From: JAKJEP01 sp964580995
GTDB lineage: Bacteria; Planctomycetota; Phycisphaerae; Sedimentisphaerales; SM23-30
Assembly: GCA_964580995.1 (NCBI GenBank)
Contig: CAZOMV010000050.1
Location: 1-40,695 of the forward strand
Length of the DNA stretch: 40,695 nucleotides
Reading direction: 5' to 3'
Shown here: positions 7,781 through 16,196 of the stretch, in pieces
Numbering within the stretch: the stretch's first letter is position 1
Layout of the letters: every line of letters begins with the position of its first letter
Notes under the pieces: model-generated
The model's database searches: none
Told to the model about the DNA's origin: nothing
The model's input: only the letters and a program-made list of their open reading frames with translations
Translations under genes and position numbers: made by a program

Positions 7781-10282
7781 TTAAGTGATTCCAGTGAAAT
7801 ACCTCATCTCTTTCGAATTCTGTTCCTGTTGCGGAAGAAGGTCATGTAGTCGCATGTTGACTTCGGCCAACTTGTCATAATCGTCTACTTCGATATGCTT
7901 CTTGCCAGCGTCTATGAGGTTTTTTGCTTGTATTTGGTCATTGAATGTTTCACGTTTTCCAACCAGCTGGTGAAACCAATTAAGTAGGAATTCCGGTGTG
8001 CGTCTGAGAATCTGGAATCCGATATAGTGAAGATGGTCAATCGCCGATTCGAGCTTTTGTGGATTCATTGATGGCAGAAAGGTATGTTCTTGGGTTACGA
8101 TTTCATGCAGTTGTCTTCGTTCATGGTCGTTGCCGCTTTCATTAACGATATTCGTTACTTCGTCCTTGGCAGTCAGGTAATCAGTTCGAAGACGTTCTAT
8201 CCGTTTACCGCAAGTTAACAGGTTGAGTTCTTGGGCGATATTCCGCTTCCTGTCCTCAAGTTTATAGCGGTCATCAGTAACATCTTCAAAATCAAGCATC
8301 AATGCTGCCCCACGAATTTCTTGGAACGAAGATCGCATGTTTTCTAGTTTTTGAGCTACCTCAAAGTTCTCATTTGAGATAGCCTCATTTTTCTCTTGTT
8401 CTAGTCTAATCTCCAATAATTCTATTTCCCCCTGAAGCGTCCTAACTGGCACCTCACGAAACTTCGGTGTGAATACATCGTTATATTCTTGGTTAATTGA
8501 AGTTACGTAGGCTTTGACTCTCAAATCGCGTGACTCAGACACTTCAAATTCCAAGTCAATATCCGTTCCACGAATGATATCTCGTCTTAACTGTTTCGCA
8601 GGAATCACTAAATGGCCCACGATTTTGTTTGCCGTAAAATGATTCTCGGTTGGACCTTCAACCACAATAATACGAATCTCGTCATCAGTTCCATGAATCA
8701 ACGTCTTGCTAGCCTCCTTTGTCATTTTGCGGCGAGTAGGAAGAACGGAATTGCGGCTAAATATTAACTCCAGCCGTGTATCTTCATTTGCGAAGTCATC
8801 CAAAACTAAACTGAGATCGTGGGGAAGCATCTGTCCAGCAACGCTGTATTTACCCTGTGCAATCTGGATAGAACCGAAATCAGCAGAGACAGGATTATTG
8901 CGGCTGTCGTAAATATGAAACGAAAATAAATTATAGGTATCTTCCTGGAGTGGTAGGTCGTCCGTGATTCGAGAGGAGAGTTTCTTCAACCCACTGTCGT
9001 AACCGCCATCTTCTCGTATGATACGATAGTACAAGCCAGCAATATCACCTTCGATCTTAGCTGAAAACATTTCCTCCCGATCCTGTGAGGCGGAATTGTA
9101 AGAAACCTTGATTCTCAGTGCGTCAGGTTGAACCGACTTCTCTGTTGCCTTTTCACCAAAATTTATTTTTTTTGTTGCGGCAAAGTAGGCAGCACCAATA
9201 ACAATCGCATTTGTTGGATCTATCCCAGTATTCACGGGGATGCCAAGCAATTCCTCTATACGATTTCGAACGAAAGGTATGTAGGTGGAACCGCCGACCA
9301 TCAGCACAAATTTAAGTTCTTGCGGACGCAGGGAATTTCGTGTAAGAATCTTTTTAAGTTTTTCCGCCGTATTATCAACAGTGTCTTTTATTATAGTCTC
9401 GAATTCTGACTGAGTGATCGCAATATAGTCATTTATTACTTTTCCGTTCTCGTCTTCAAGATTGCGACTGAGGTCTATCTCAGCTGAACTGTGTGTGGAT
9501 AACTCAATTTTTGCCTCCTCAGCTCTGGCAAGTAGGTAATACCAAAGCTTGTTGTACTGTCCCGTCTCGCTTTTCATTTGTGCTAGCAGATTGGTAAACT
9601 TTCCTCGTTTCTCAAGCTGTGGTACGATGATCTTCTCCACAATGAGTACGTCAAAATCAGTACCACCGAGGTAGTTGTCTCCTTCGTGGTCTACAATCTT
9701 GAGTTCTCCCCCCATAATTTTCACAAGTGCAACATCGAATGTTCCACCTCCGAGATCATAAACAATCCACTGGCTATTTTTTAGGTCCACACTCTTTTCT
9801 TTGTTCGCATAGGCAAGACTAGCAGCAATTGGCTCTTGAAGCAACACTACTTGTTTGAATCCAGCGGCAAAGCCCGCTTCTTTAGTGGCGTTAGATTGTA
9901 CCATGTCGAATGAAGCGGGAATCGTGATAACTACCGCCTCCGGTATTTCACCAGTGTGGATGAATGTCTTAAGTTCCTTGAGAATAAATGCCGAAAGCTC
10001 AATCGGTGTTTTCGATTGACTAATCGCCTTGATATTAAAGCTCTCTGTGGTGCCCATCTTCCGTTTGAACCGGCCTACGCAATTCTTCGGATCTTTCTCA
10101 GTGTAAGTTTTTGCTTGTTGACCTATAAGAATCCGATCGTTTCGAAATCCAACTATCGAAGGCAACACTTCTATGCCTTGGTGCCGAGGGTCTTTGAATA
10201 TCTCCACGGTGCCTTTGTTGAACTTAGCCACCAATGAATTGGTGGTGCCTAAGTCGATGCCAAAGTTAATCATTTCATTCAT
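7781..10282 (-). CDS. Hsp70 (DnaK)-family chaperone ATPase
   Basis: ATG 10280-10282 is chosen because AAAGGAG lies in front of it and it sits two residues from the conserved start; an in-frame upstream ATG would overlap the preceding gene. The actin-fold ATPase domain (about 1-375) has the phosphate-1 loop FGIDLGTTNS, phosphate-2 loop YDLGGGTFDVALVK (about 173), LLQEPIAASLAYA and the adenosine motif VLMVGGSTYIPFVR. After about residue 385 it departs from DnaK, with a divergent beta-rich region, then a long helical C-terminal half (about 610-833) with coiled-coil stretches. At 833 residues it is much longer than DnaK. It starts four bases after the 134-aa gene's stop, so the two are translationally coupled. 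It is probably a specialised Hsp70 working with the two upstream genes. Confidence 0.9.
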   Translation of the reverse strand: MNEMINFGIDLGTTNSLVAKFNKGTVEIFKDPRHQGIEVLPSIVGFRNDRILIGQQAKTYTEKDPKNCVGRFKRKMGTTESFNIKAISQSKTPIELSAFILKELKTFIHTGEIPEAVVITIPASFDMVQSNATKEAGFAAGFKQVVLLQEPIAASLAYANKEKSVDLKNSQWIVYDLGGGTFDVALVKIMGGELKIVDHEGDNYLGGTDFDVLIVEKIIVPQLEKRGKFTNLLAQMKSETGQYNKLWYYLLARAEEAKIELSTHSSAEIDLSRNLEDENGKVINDYIAITQSEFETIIKDTVDNTAEKLKKILTRNSLRPQELKFVLMVGGSTYIPFVRNRIEELLGIPVNTGIDPTNAIVIGAAYFAATKKINFGEKATEKSVQPDALRIKVSYNSASQDREEMFSAKIEGDIAGLYYRIIREDGGYDSGLKKLSSRITDDLPLQEDTYNLFSFHIYDSRNNPVSADFGSIQIAQGKYSVAGQMLPHDLSLVLDDFANEDTRLELIFSRNSVLPTRRKMTKEASKTLIHGTDDEIRIIVVEGPTENHFTANKIVGHLVIPAKQLRRDIIRGTDIDLEFEVSESRDLRVKAYVTSINQEYNDVFTPKFREVPVRTLQGEIELLEIRLEQEKNEAISNENFEVAQKLENMRSSFQEIRGAALMLDFEDVTDDRYKLEDRKRNIAQELNLLTCGKRIERLRTDYLTAKDEVTNIVNESGNDHERRQLHEIVTQEHTFLPSMNPQKLESAIDHLHYIGFQILRRTPEFLLNWFHQLVGKRETFNDQIQAKNLIDAGKKHIEVDDYDKLAEVNMRLHDLLPQQEQNSKEMRYFTGIT

Positions 10283-10286
10283 AATT

Positions 10287-10691
10287 TTATTGCTCCTTTC
10301 GGGATTCGACGATGACAATACCCTTTTGGATAACCTTCAAATATTCGCCCGTACCATCCCTAAAAATGGCGTGGATGATGGGTTTGATGACTTCTACTAC
10401 GACGAGATATTCTGTACCCGAACCGGAAATTGTGGCCTCCAAGTCTGTCCGCGTTTCTTTGTAAGGTTGTCCCATAGGGTCTTCGTAGGCAACGCCAATA
10501 CGAACCTGTCTACCGCCGGTGTTCCAAGCCAGTAGGCCTTCCTCAGCGAAGGCATCCTTCATTTTGCCAATATTACGGATAAGATTGACGGAATCACCTT
10601 GTCTTGTGATTTTCTGCTCCAACTCGTAAAGCTGATTTAGAACAGTGAGGATGCTTTTTGGAATTTGTTGGATTTCAATAATTTGACTCAT
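10287..10691 (-). CDS. Hsp70-operon small protein, possibly a GrpE-like partner
   Basis: The 134-residue product has a helical N-terminal part (IPKSILTVLNQLYELEQKI, about 10-60). A beta-rich C-terminal part follows, starting near GLLAWNTGGRQVRIGV and ending EYLKVIQKGIVIVES. A long helix followed by a small beta domain is the plan of GrpE, the Hsp70 nucleotide exchange factor, and position directly before an Hsp70 gene fits. However, I cannot align GrpE's signature residues, so this is a hypothesis. ATG 10691 has AAGGG about eight bases upstream. Its stop is four bases before the Hsp70 ATG. There is no signal peptide or membrane segment, so it is probably cytoplasmic. Confidence 0.75.
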   Translation of the reverse strand: MSQIIEIQQIPKSILTVLNQLYELEQKITRQGDSVNLIRNIGKMKDAFAEEGLLAWNTGGRQVRIGVAYEDPMGQPYKETRTDLEATISGSGTEYLVVVEVIKPIIHAIFRDGTGEYLKVIQKGIVIVESRKEQ

Positions 10692-10715
10692 TAATTAGCC
10701 CTTCTAGCCTTTCGT

Positions 10716-13349
10716 CTATCGTCCATGTTTTTCCAGCTTCTCGTTGTAACCGTCTACCATATGGTTCATCTTGAGGGTCTGTGATCGAGTCTTTTCCACT
10801 AGGGCGTTGTACTCTTCTACCTTTCGGTTGAATTTGTTTACTTCAGATTCGCTTGAGGTATCAAGATACAATTCCTCCTGCTCAATTTCCCGCTGGAGAG
10901 TCTCCAACTGACTCTGCCTCAACTGAATTTGTTCCTTTTCCTTCTCAATTGCCTGGCGATCTCTATCCAATTCCGCACTGATATAACTGGGAACGCGGTA
11001 AACGGTCTTGGTTTCAGACTCAGATTCATCCGAATAAGACGGTGGACTGTAGGCAGGTAGTCGAGGAGATATAGGCGGAGCATAGGAATTACTTTTCGGT
11101 ATTGAATTACTGTAACGCACAGACATCATTATCCCAAGAATGACTAACACTATTGTAATCAAAATAAATGTACCAGATTTGTTAGAAGATCGCTGCTGGC
11201 GTTGGAAACCAGTGGTTGTCTTTTCGGTAGAGATGTGCTCTGGATCCAGCACACTAATGACAATGGGCAGTAATACAGCGTTATAGGTATCTCTCATAGA
11301 AACATTAATGGTGAGATTGTCTTGTAATTTACTGGAGATTACTATTTGGCCATTTATTGTGTCGGTTATTACATCACGCCAGGTAACAAAGCGGTTTCTA
11401 TTGAAAATGAACCCTTGAGTTTGGAAACTAATTCCCTGTAATGTCAGCGTACATGGACCAATCACAACATGCTGCCCAGAAGTCAGTCTCTCGTGAACCT
11501 TTTCAATGACCGCAGCACAATGGTAATGCATCGTTGCATTGACTATGGATGAAAAATATTTTGTTTGATTGTCCTCATTAGACTTGTTTGCCGCCCACGA
11601 CTCCATGATAGTTTCACCGGCATCATTCTGAACCGCAAAAAGATATTCCACACCTGGGTGGCCTGTGATAGTGATTCCCCAACGAAAAGCACTGATACTG
11701 CTAGCAGGAAAGAACTTGGCTCCGTCACGGACACCTTCCTTCGTAATCTCGAACGGGCGATCTCCACTAAACTTTAAGCGTGAATCGTATTTATGTTCTT
11801 CGACAATCATTTTCTCAATAGTCTTGAAATCCTCTTCCAGACGTTTGTTGAGCTCGACGCTTCGAGATGTAAACCGCTTACAGAGGCTTAAGACTTTTTT
11901 CGACAAGTCGGAATCATCATGTTGATTGAAGCAGGAGATAGCCAGAGACCTAATCTCCGCAACAAAATCCCTCTGCATAGATGCGAAAGTAGTGGGAAGC
12001 AGATTGAAAAGTTCTGGTAAAGAATATTGGTGCAGGAAATTCTCAATTTCGGAGAGGTTTACTTTACGTGTTTGACCTTCACTTGCTTTCGATCGCATCA
12101 TATCCACCAAATCGCCGATGCGTTTAAAGGCTCCCTCAAAGCAAATGTCATCATCCTCTGGTTCAACCCACCGACGACCATCAAACAACACTTCGACAAC
12201 TGGCAATATTCGCCTTTCAATGGCACGAGTTAGAATAAAATTGTATTGCTTTGCGAATGGTTGACTTAGGAACTCACAAAACTTCGGTTCCTTCTCCAGT
12301 AGTTCCAGTGTGTCGAGAGGGAAATAGTCATCTGAATAAAGGAAGTGTCGAATGTCTCCCCTTGTCAAGAAACTCAGTAATTGCTTGTTCTGAAAAATAG
12401 CCCAGTGGTAACGCCGCTTCTTTTCATCATAGAGTTCATCTTCCGTTGCGAGGGCACGAGCCTTATCGAGCGGGTAATCGTCTAGCCAAGACACCATACC
12501 GTCGTTCAGGTCAATTTCTTGCAGTAGCTGTTTCCTCGCTCGCTGAATGACCTTTACGTCCAATTCCTCGACCGACTCAACAACCTCAATATGGAAAGCC
12601 TCGAATGGGCTAATATAGAAACGAAATATTTCGTCCGATTGAATTATTCCTTTGGCTGCCACACGTGCTCGTTCAGAAAGTGGAACTAGTTTCTGCTTGG
12701 TATTTTCAAGTCTCTCTTGGGCGGTTTTGTAATCCGGGTTCACTGTCAATGCACGTCGGTATACGTCTGCTGCGTCGGCGTCTTGTGAAACCTCAGGTTC
12801 ATTGAACACCAGTCCCATATTGAACAAGGGGGCGGGGTCCGTGTTGGCGAGAAACGAATTCCGGTAGAATTCTAACGCTTTTGCAAAATTTCGTTGGTTA
12901 TGGTAAGCAATACCTAATTGATTTAGATCTGTCGAAGTTGCTTCACCAAGCGAGAATAAATTTTCCAGTAATTCAGATTCCTTTACAAAATTCTTACGTT
13001 TCTGGTATAAAGCACTGAAATATCTCCATAGACAACCAACATTGGGAGTCAGACTCTGAGCATGGTTTAATGCCTTTTCAGCCTCATCAAACTTTTCGAC
13101 TATGGTTAGCTCATGCCCCAATTGTAGCCAAAACCAGTCCGAACGGGGGTATTTACGAATAGCTGACTTTGCGAACTCTACAGATTGTTCATGCTGCCCA
13201 CTACACGAAGCTGCTGACACAAGTTCCTGCCAAAGAATCTCATCATCGGGAAACGCCTCTGCTGCCGATTTCAGGAATGGAATCGCATTTGAGTATTGGC
13301 CAGCTTCGAAAAGCCTATGTCCGTTTTCCTTGAGTTCTTCGGCCTTCAT
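10716..13349 (-). CDS. TPR / degenerate J-like / membrane-anchored chaperone-operon protein
   Basis: Residues about 1-215 contain tetratricopeptide repeats (for example LFEAGQYSNAIPFLKSA and NQRNFAKALEFYRNSF). Residues about 240-340 (YISPFEAFHIE, VIQRARKQLLQEI, DELYDEKKRRYHWAIFQNK) resemble a degenerate DnaJ-type helical domain, but the HPD tripeptide that activates Hsp70 is absent. A helical middle and a beta-rich domain (about 540-700) follow. One transmembrane segment, FILITIVLVILGIMMSV, lies near 735, and a coiled coil rich in Glu/Gln lies near 780-877. It is the first gene of the operon with the 134-aa gene and Hsp70 (gap 24 bases). It may bring membrane-associated clients to Hsp70. The sequence shows the architecture, and the role is inferred. 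Confidence 0.75.
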   Translation of the reverse strand: MKAEELKENGHRLFEAGQYSNAIPFLKSAAEAFPDDEILWQELVSAASCSGQHEQSVEFAKSAIRKYPRSDWFWLQLGHELTIVEKFDEAEKALNHAQSLTPNVGCLWRYFSALYQKRKNFVKESELLENLFSLGEATSTDLNQLGIAYHNQRNFAKALEFYRNSFLANTDPAPLFNMGLVFNEPEVSQDADAADVYRRALTVNPDYKTAQERLENTKQKLVPLSERARVAAKGIIQSDEIFRFYISPFEAFHIEVVESVEELDVKVIQRARKQLLQEIDLNDGMVSWLDDYPLDKARALATEDELYDEKKRRYHWAIFQNKQLLSFLTRGDIRHFLYSDDYFPLDTLELLEKEPKFCEFLSQPFAKQYNFILTRAIERRILPVVEVLFDGRRWVEPEDDDICFEGAFKRIGDLVDMMRSKASEGQTRKVNLSEIENFLHQYSLPELFNLLPTTFASMQRDFVAEIRSLAISCFNQHDDSDLSKKVLSLCKRFTSRSVELNKRLEEDFKTIEKMIVEEHKYDSRLKFSGDRPFEITKEGVRDGAKFFPASSISAFRWGITITGHPGVEYLFAVQNDAGETIMESWAANKSNEDNQTKYFSSIVNATMHYHCAAVIEKVHERLTSGQHVVIGPCTLTLQGISFQTQGFIFNRNRFVTWRDVITDTINGQIVISSKLQDNLTINVSMRDTYNAVLLPIVISVLDPEHISTEKTTTGFQRQQRSSNKSGTFILITIVLVILGIMMSVRYSNSIPKSNSYAPPISPRLPAYSPPSYSDESESETKTVYRVPSYISAELDRDRQAIEKEKEQIQLRQSQLETLQREIEQEELYLDTSSESEVNKFNRKVEEYNALVEKTRSQTLKMNHMVDGYNEKLEKHGR

Positions 13350-13606
13350 GTGCTCTTTACCAAAAAATGATATCCAGACTTTCTGAAACGAAAAACGTGG
13401 TCTATATCATTCAAAATAATCTGACATTCCTCATATAACCTTCTATATTCCTGCTCAGCTATGCCACTGAACTTCTCTTCTTTAACATACTACCAAATTT
13501 ATCCTACTAATTCAAAAATATATGAGTAGTAAATATTATACTTCAAATCCCTCCTCCCAGCGTCCATCCTGCGTCTTTGCCATTCCCATTAAGGATTATA
13601 CCAAAA

Positions 13607-14011
13607 CTAACCCATAGTAAGTATGGCATTAGTCGAATTATGCTCAGACAAAATCTCCTGCTCTCCCCCTGCTCCCATCCTAATTTCCCTCTGAAACTCT
13701 CCCCCTACCCCGCTCGGCCCCACTGACAACAAAGGCATTTCTTGCCTATCTACCTCACTATTTAAACTACTCTCCTCTTGCTCCTCATCTCCTATGCCCA
13801 ATAAGCCCTTAGTATGCCCCACAAGGGCATTCTTGAGGCTATTATGGGCATTCACAAGGGCAACTACCCCACTAAATTCTCTAGGGCTTAGTTCGCCGAT
13901 TGCTCGGCATAGAGAAGCCCATTGAGAAGGGTCTATGCCATGATTGACTTTTGACCATACATAGAACTCGTTTTTACCTAAATCATTGTCAATTATAGAT
14001 TTAGAATACAT
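13607..14011 (-). CDS. Hypothetical protein (134 aa)
   Basis: AAAGGAG lies eight to nine bases before ATG 14009-14011, supporting expression. The first about 75 residues look folded (NEFYVWSKVNHGIDPSQWA, then LCRAIGELSPREFSGVVALVN). The remainder is rich in Glu, Gly and Ser and probably disordered (GDEEQEESSLNSEVDRQEM…). I do not recognise a family. It is divergent from the DNA-binding gene at 14243 across a spacer of about 230 bases that holds a 6+6 inverted repeat. Position near the tRNA end of the accessory block suggests a mobile-element function, but nothing in the protein shows this. Confidence 0.65.
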   Translation of the reverse strand: MYSKSIIDNDLGKNEFYVWSKVNHGIDPSQWASLCRAIGELSPREFSGVVALVNAHNSLKNALVGHTKGLLGIGDEEQEESSLNSEVDRQEMPLLSVGPSGVGGEFQREIRMGAGGEQEILSEHNSTNAILTMG

Positions 14012-14108
14012 AAGAAGGCTCCTTTAAACTAGAGAAATAACATAAGTAGTTAGTTTATAAGGGCTTAGGTTTGACTTGTAGGCAGAGGTCGGTTCAACCC
14101 ATACGATA

Positions 14109-14126
14109 GACTATATGGTAATAGTC
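14109..14126. promoter_or_regulatory. Inverted repeat between divergent genes (candidate operator)
   Basis: GACTAT and ATAGTC form a perfect 6-bp dyad around the six bases ATGGTA. It lies in the spacer between the minus-strand gene starting at 14011 and the plus-strand DNA-binding gene at 14243. That position and symmetry suit binding by a dimeric regulator. There is no direct evidence of binding. Confidence 0.3.
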
Positions 14127-14242
14127 GGGTAGGGAGTAGTCAAGGGGTGAGAATTTCTTGAGCACTTGTATTTCAATATTGGAAAGTGAAAGTCATTCAA
14201 TTAGAGTAGGTGGTAGTTAAGATATATTTGGGAAATATTAAA

Positions 14243-14608
14243 ATGGCTAAGAAACGTGTTCCAATTGCTGTTATTCCACTAGATCGGATTTTTGAAAAAG
14301 ATGAAAATTTTGATCTGTATTGTCGTGTTCTCAGAAGCACTATGACTGGAACACCAGTTCAAATTTCAAAGAAATCCAAGGGCAAAGAAAAGGCTTCGAT
14401 ACTCTGGATTGACGAAGCAATCACTTACCTTGGTCTCGATAGGATTGGAATCAAAAGACCTGATAAGGCAATTCATCGACTCATTGACAAAGGGGCATTA
14501 CACCCAAAAAAAATCTCAGGTAGATTGGCTTTTGATAGAGATGAATTAGAAAAAGTAGTGGCAAACGGCGACCATAAACGAGGTAGAGGACGACCAAAAA
14601 AGGGGTAA
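14243..14608 (+). CDS. Small HTH-type DNA-binding protein with AT-hook-like tail (excisionase-like?)
   Basis: ATG 14243 (MAKKRVPIAVIP) is preferred over the in-frame GTG at 14210, which would add an unconvincing 11-residue leader. Residues about 50-110 include ASILWIDEAITYLGL, a segment starting PDKAIHRLIDKGALHP, and then GRLAFDRDELEKVV. This is the layout of excisionase/MerR-type winged helix-turn-helix proteins, in which the final part positions the wing. The C-terminus HKRGRGRPKKG contains the GRP core of an AT-hook, which binds the minor groove of AT-rich DNA. The gene lies next to the tRNA-Val 3' end, with a direct repeat immediately downstream, so an island excision/recombination-directionality role is plausible. 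No integrase is adjacent. Confidence 0.65.
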   Translation: MAKKRVPIAVIPLDRIFEKDENFDLYCRVLRSTMTGTPVQISKKSKGKEKASILWIDEAITYLGLDRIGIKRPDKAIHRLIDKGALHPKKISGRLAFDRDELEKVVANGDHKRGRGRPKKG

Positions 14609-14627
14609 TCTGCATAGATTCTGCATA
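14609..14627. repeat. Direct repeat TCTGCATA x2 at 11-bp period
   Basis: TCTGCATA occurs at 14609-14616 and again at 14620-14627, so the copies are 11 bp apart, about one helical turn. They lie just after the DNA-binding gene and about 90 bp from the tRNA 3' end. Phased direct repeats of this size are typical binding sites for small recombination or regulatory proteins. Chance occurrence in AT-rich DNA cannot be excluded. Confidence 0.4.
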
Positions 14628-14633
14628 AAATTA

Positions 14634-14657
14634 AATAATTAATATTCAATAATTATT
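14634..14657 (+). terminator. Weak AT-only hairpin after the DNA-binding gene
   Basis: AATAATTA (14634-14641) and TAATTATT (14650-14657) can pair as an 8-bp all-A/T stem around an eight-base loop, followed by TTA. It could help end transcription of the gene at 14243. The stem has no G-C pairs and the T tract is short, so it is a weak candidate. Confidence 0.2.
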
Positions 14658-14713
14658 TTATAGGAAGTGAAAATATTTTTATAAATACTTGTTTTACAAT
14701 GATTTGTTGAAAC

Positions 14714-14787
14714 TGGGCGGTACTGGACTCGAACCAGTGACCTCACGGGTGTGATCCGTGCGCTCTAACCAACTGAGCTAATCGCCC
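14714..14787 (-). tRNA. tRNA-Val (anticodon CAC)
   Basis: Read on the minus strand, the gene begins GGGCGATTAGCTCAG and ends with TTCGAGT in the T loop and ACCGCCC plus discriminator A. The acceptor stem pairs with one A-C mismatch. The D stem is GCTC/GAGC, the anticodon stem CACGG/CCGTG, and the T stem ACTGG/CCAGT. The seven-base anticodon loop is ATCACAC, giving anticodon CAC, which reads GUG (Val). No CCA is encoded. The 3' end faces the AT-rich accessory block at lower coordinates. A strong promoter lies 19 bases upstream. Confidence 0.93.
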
Positions 14788-14806
14788 ATCATCTATAATT
14801 AAACTA

Positions 14807-14835
14807 TTCATACCGATTGGCCGGGAATTTGTCAA
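14807..14835 (-). promoter_or_regulatory. sigma70-type promoter of tRNA-Val
   Basis: On the minus strand a consensus -35 box TTGACA (14830-14835) is followed after exactly 17 bases by TATGAA (14807-14812). This places the transcription start a few bases before the tRNA 5' end. The perfect -35 box and optimal spacing make this one of the clearest promoters in the window. Confidence 0.65.
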
Positions 14836-14951
14836 TGAAATATTAAGTCCGCGATGGGGCAACCCGGCAACATCGCAGGCATCCGTAAAAAAACGGGGTA
14901 CGAATAATCTTAACCGTATATTTTTACCCAAAACTTGATAAAATCTGGATA

Positions 14952-15575
14952 ATGTCCGGTGAATTACACATAAAAAGCGAAAAATTAATCCTAGCGTCCG
15001 GTTCTCCGCGGCGGTCGGAGTTGATGCGTCAGGCAGGGTATGATTTTGAGGTGGTCATCCCTCCTTATACCGAACCTTCCGGATCGTCCAGTCATTCTTT
15101 TGCCACATCTGCCTGGGCGGAGGCCCTGGCCTATTTCAAGGCTCGTTCGGTAGCTCAGCTTCATCCGGACGCGATCGTTATTGGGGCCGATACGCTAGTG
15201 GTACATGGGGATCACATCCTTGGTAAAGCCAGGGATGAGAAGGATGCCAGGCGTATCCTCTCGACCCTTTTCTCCGGTCGCAGCGAGGTGATTACCGGTT
15301 TAACGGTATTGGCCCTAAACCAGAATAAGCGTATCATTACCCATGAAACCACCAGCCTAGTCATGCGCCCCATGAATGCGGATGAGCTGGAGGAGTACCT
15401 CCGTAGCGGCGCCTGGCGGGACAAGGCTGGGGCTTATGCTCTGCAGGAGGGCGGCGACCGGTTTCTTCAATCGATGGAGGGCAGCGAAACGAATGTCGTG
15501 GGTCTGCCGATGGAAAGGTTGCAGAATATCCTGCTGCAATTTCAAAAACCGCAAGATACCGATTGGACCATATAA
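14952..15575 (+). CDS. maf: Maf-family nucleoside triphosphate pyrophosphatase
   Basis: The 207-residue protein has the Maf signatures in order: LILASGSPRRSELMRQAGYDF at the N-terminus, DAIVIGADTLVVHGDHILGK, EVITGLTVLAL in the middle and WRDKAGAYALQEGG toward the end. Maf proteins hydrolyse non-canonical or modified nucleoside triphosphates (dTTP/UTP-type or m7GTP-type, depending on subfamily) to monophosphate and pyrophosphate, sanitising the nucleotide pool in the cytoplasm. The length is normal. It is the first plus-strand gene after the tRNA and its TAA directly abuts the ATG of the DUF192 gene, so the two are cotranscribed. The Shine-Dalgarno sequence is weak (GGA). Confidence 0.93.
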   Translation: MSGELHIKSEKLILASGSPRRSELMRQAGYDFEVVIPPYTEPSGSSSHSFATSAWAEALAYFKARSVAQLHPDAIVIGADTLVVHGDHILGKARDEKDARRILSTLFSGRSEVITGLTVLALNQNKRIITHETTSLVMRPMNADELEEYLRSGAWRDKAGAYALQEGGDRFLQSMEGSETNVVGLPMERLQNILLQFQKPQDTDWTI

Positions 15576-16106
15576 ATGCGAAAAATAACTAAAAAACCGC
15601 TGATTCCGATAGGTATGGTATGGGTGGTTTTGTTGGTTTTTTCCTGTGATGAAAAACCTAAAACCAACACTCCGCCCGCTGCCGATCCTCTCTATCCGCC
15701 CGCTTCGCTGCCGGTGGAAACCCTGACCATCGCGGGCGAATCTTTCACCATAGAGCTGGCTTTCCAGCGGCACACCCGCCTCAAAGGATTGATGTTTCGG
15801 GACTCTCTGCCGTCCAATACCGGCATGTTATTTCTCTTTGATCGTGAAAAACCGCGCAGTTTCTACATGAAAAATTGCCTGATCGATCTCGATATCCTTT
15901 TTCTTAAAGCCACTGGCGTAATCGCACAGATTACCACCATGAAAACCCCCATCCCTGGAAAGCCGCTCATTTACTATCCTTGCGAAATTCCGGTAAAATA
16001 TGTTCTGGAACTGCCCGCCGGAACCGCCCAGCGGCTGGGAATAAAGGCAGGTCAAAAAATTATCCTTACCTCCCGCATTACCAATGCCTTACCCGATTCC
16101 GATTAA
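15576..16106 (+). CDS. DUF192 family lipoprotein
   Basis: The first residues are basic and hydrophobic and end in a lipobox (VLLVFSC, Cys about 24), so the protein is probably exported and lipid-anchored. A Pro-rich linker follows. The DUF192 domain (about 50-165) shows FTIELAFQRHTRLKGLMFRDSL, the GMLFLFD segment, FYMKNCLIDLDILFL and a C-terminal KYVLELPAGTAQRLGIKAGQKI. This family is small, usually exported, and of unknown biochemical function. The ATG follows the maf stop codon without any gap, implying translational coupling. It ends about 90 bases before the permease gene, with a separate promoter in between. Confidence 0.9.
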   Translation: MRKITKKPLIPIGMVWVVLLVFSCDEKPKTNTPPAADPLYPPASLPVETLTIAGESFTIELAFQRHTRLKGLMFRDSLPSNTGMLFLFDREKPRSFYMKNCLIDLDILFLKATGVIAQITTMKTPIPGKPLIYYPCEIPVKYVLELPAGTAQRLGIKAGQKIILTSRITNALPDSD

Positions 16107-16112
16107 GCCGGA

Positions 16113-16141
16113 TTGACTTTGCAGAAATGCTGCCGTACGAT
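16113..16141 (+). promoter_or_regulatory. Candidate sigma70 promoter of the metal efflux permease gene
   Basis: TTGACT (16113-16118) and TACGAT (16136-16141) are separated by 17 bases, with five of six and four of six matches to consensus. They lie about 55 bases before the permease ATG, so the permease may be expressed separately from maf-DUF192. Confidence 0.45.
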
Positions 16142-16196
16142 TAAATAGACGTAACATTCGATTTGACAAAAGGATAGCGTAAATAGGAACTCGCTC

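Noticed and set aside
13350..13606. Short ORF encoding MAKTQDGRWEEGFEV in the gap upstream of the Hsp70 operon
   Set aside because: Only about 15-17 codons, with no family match I can defend. The rest of this spacer shows nothing recognisable.
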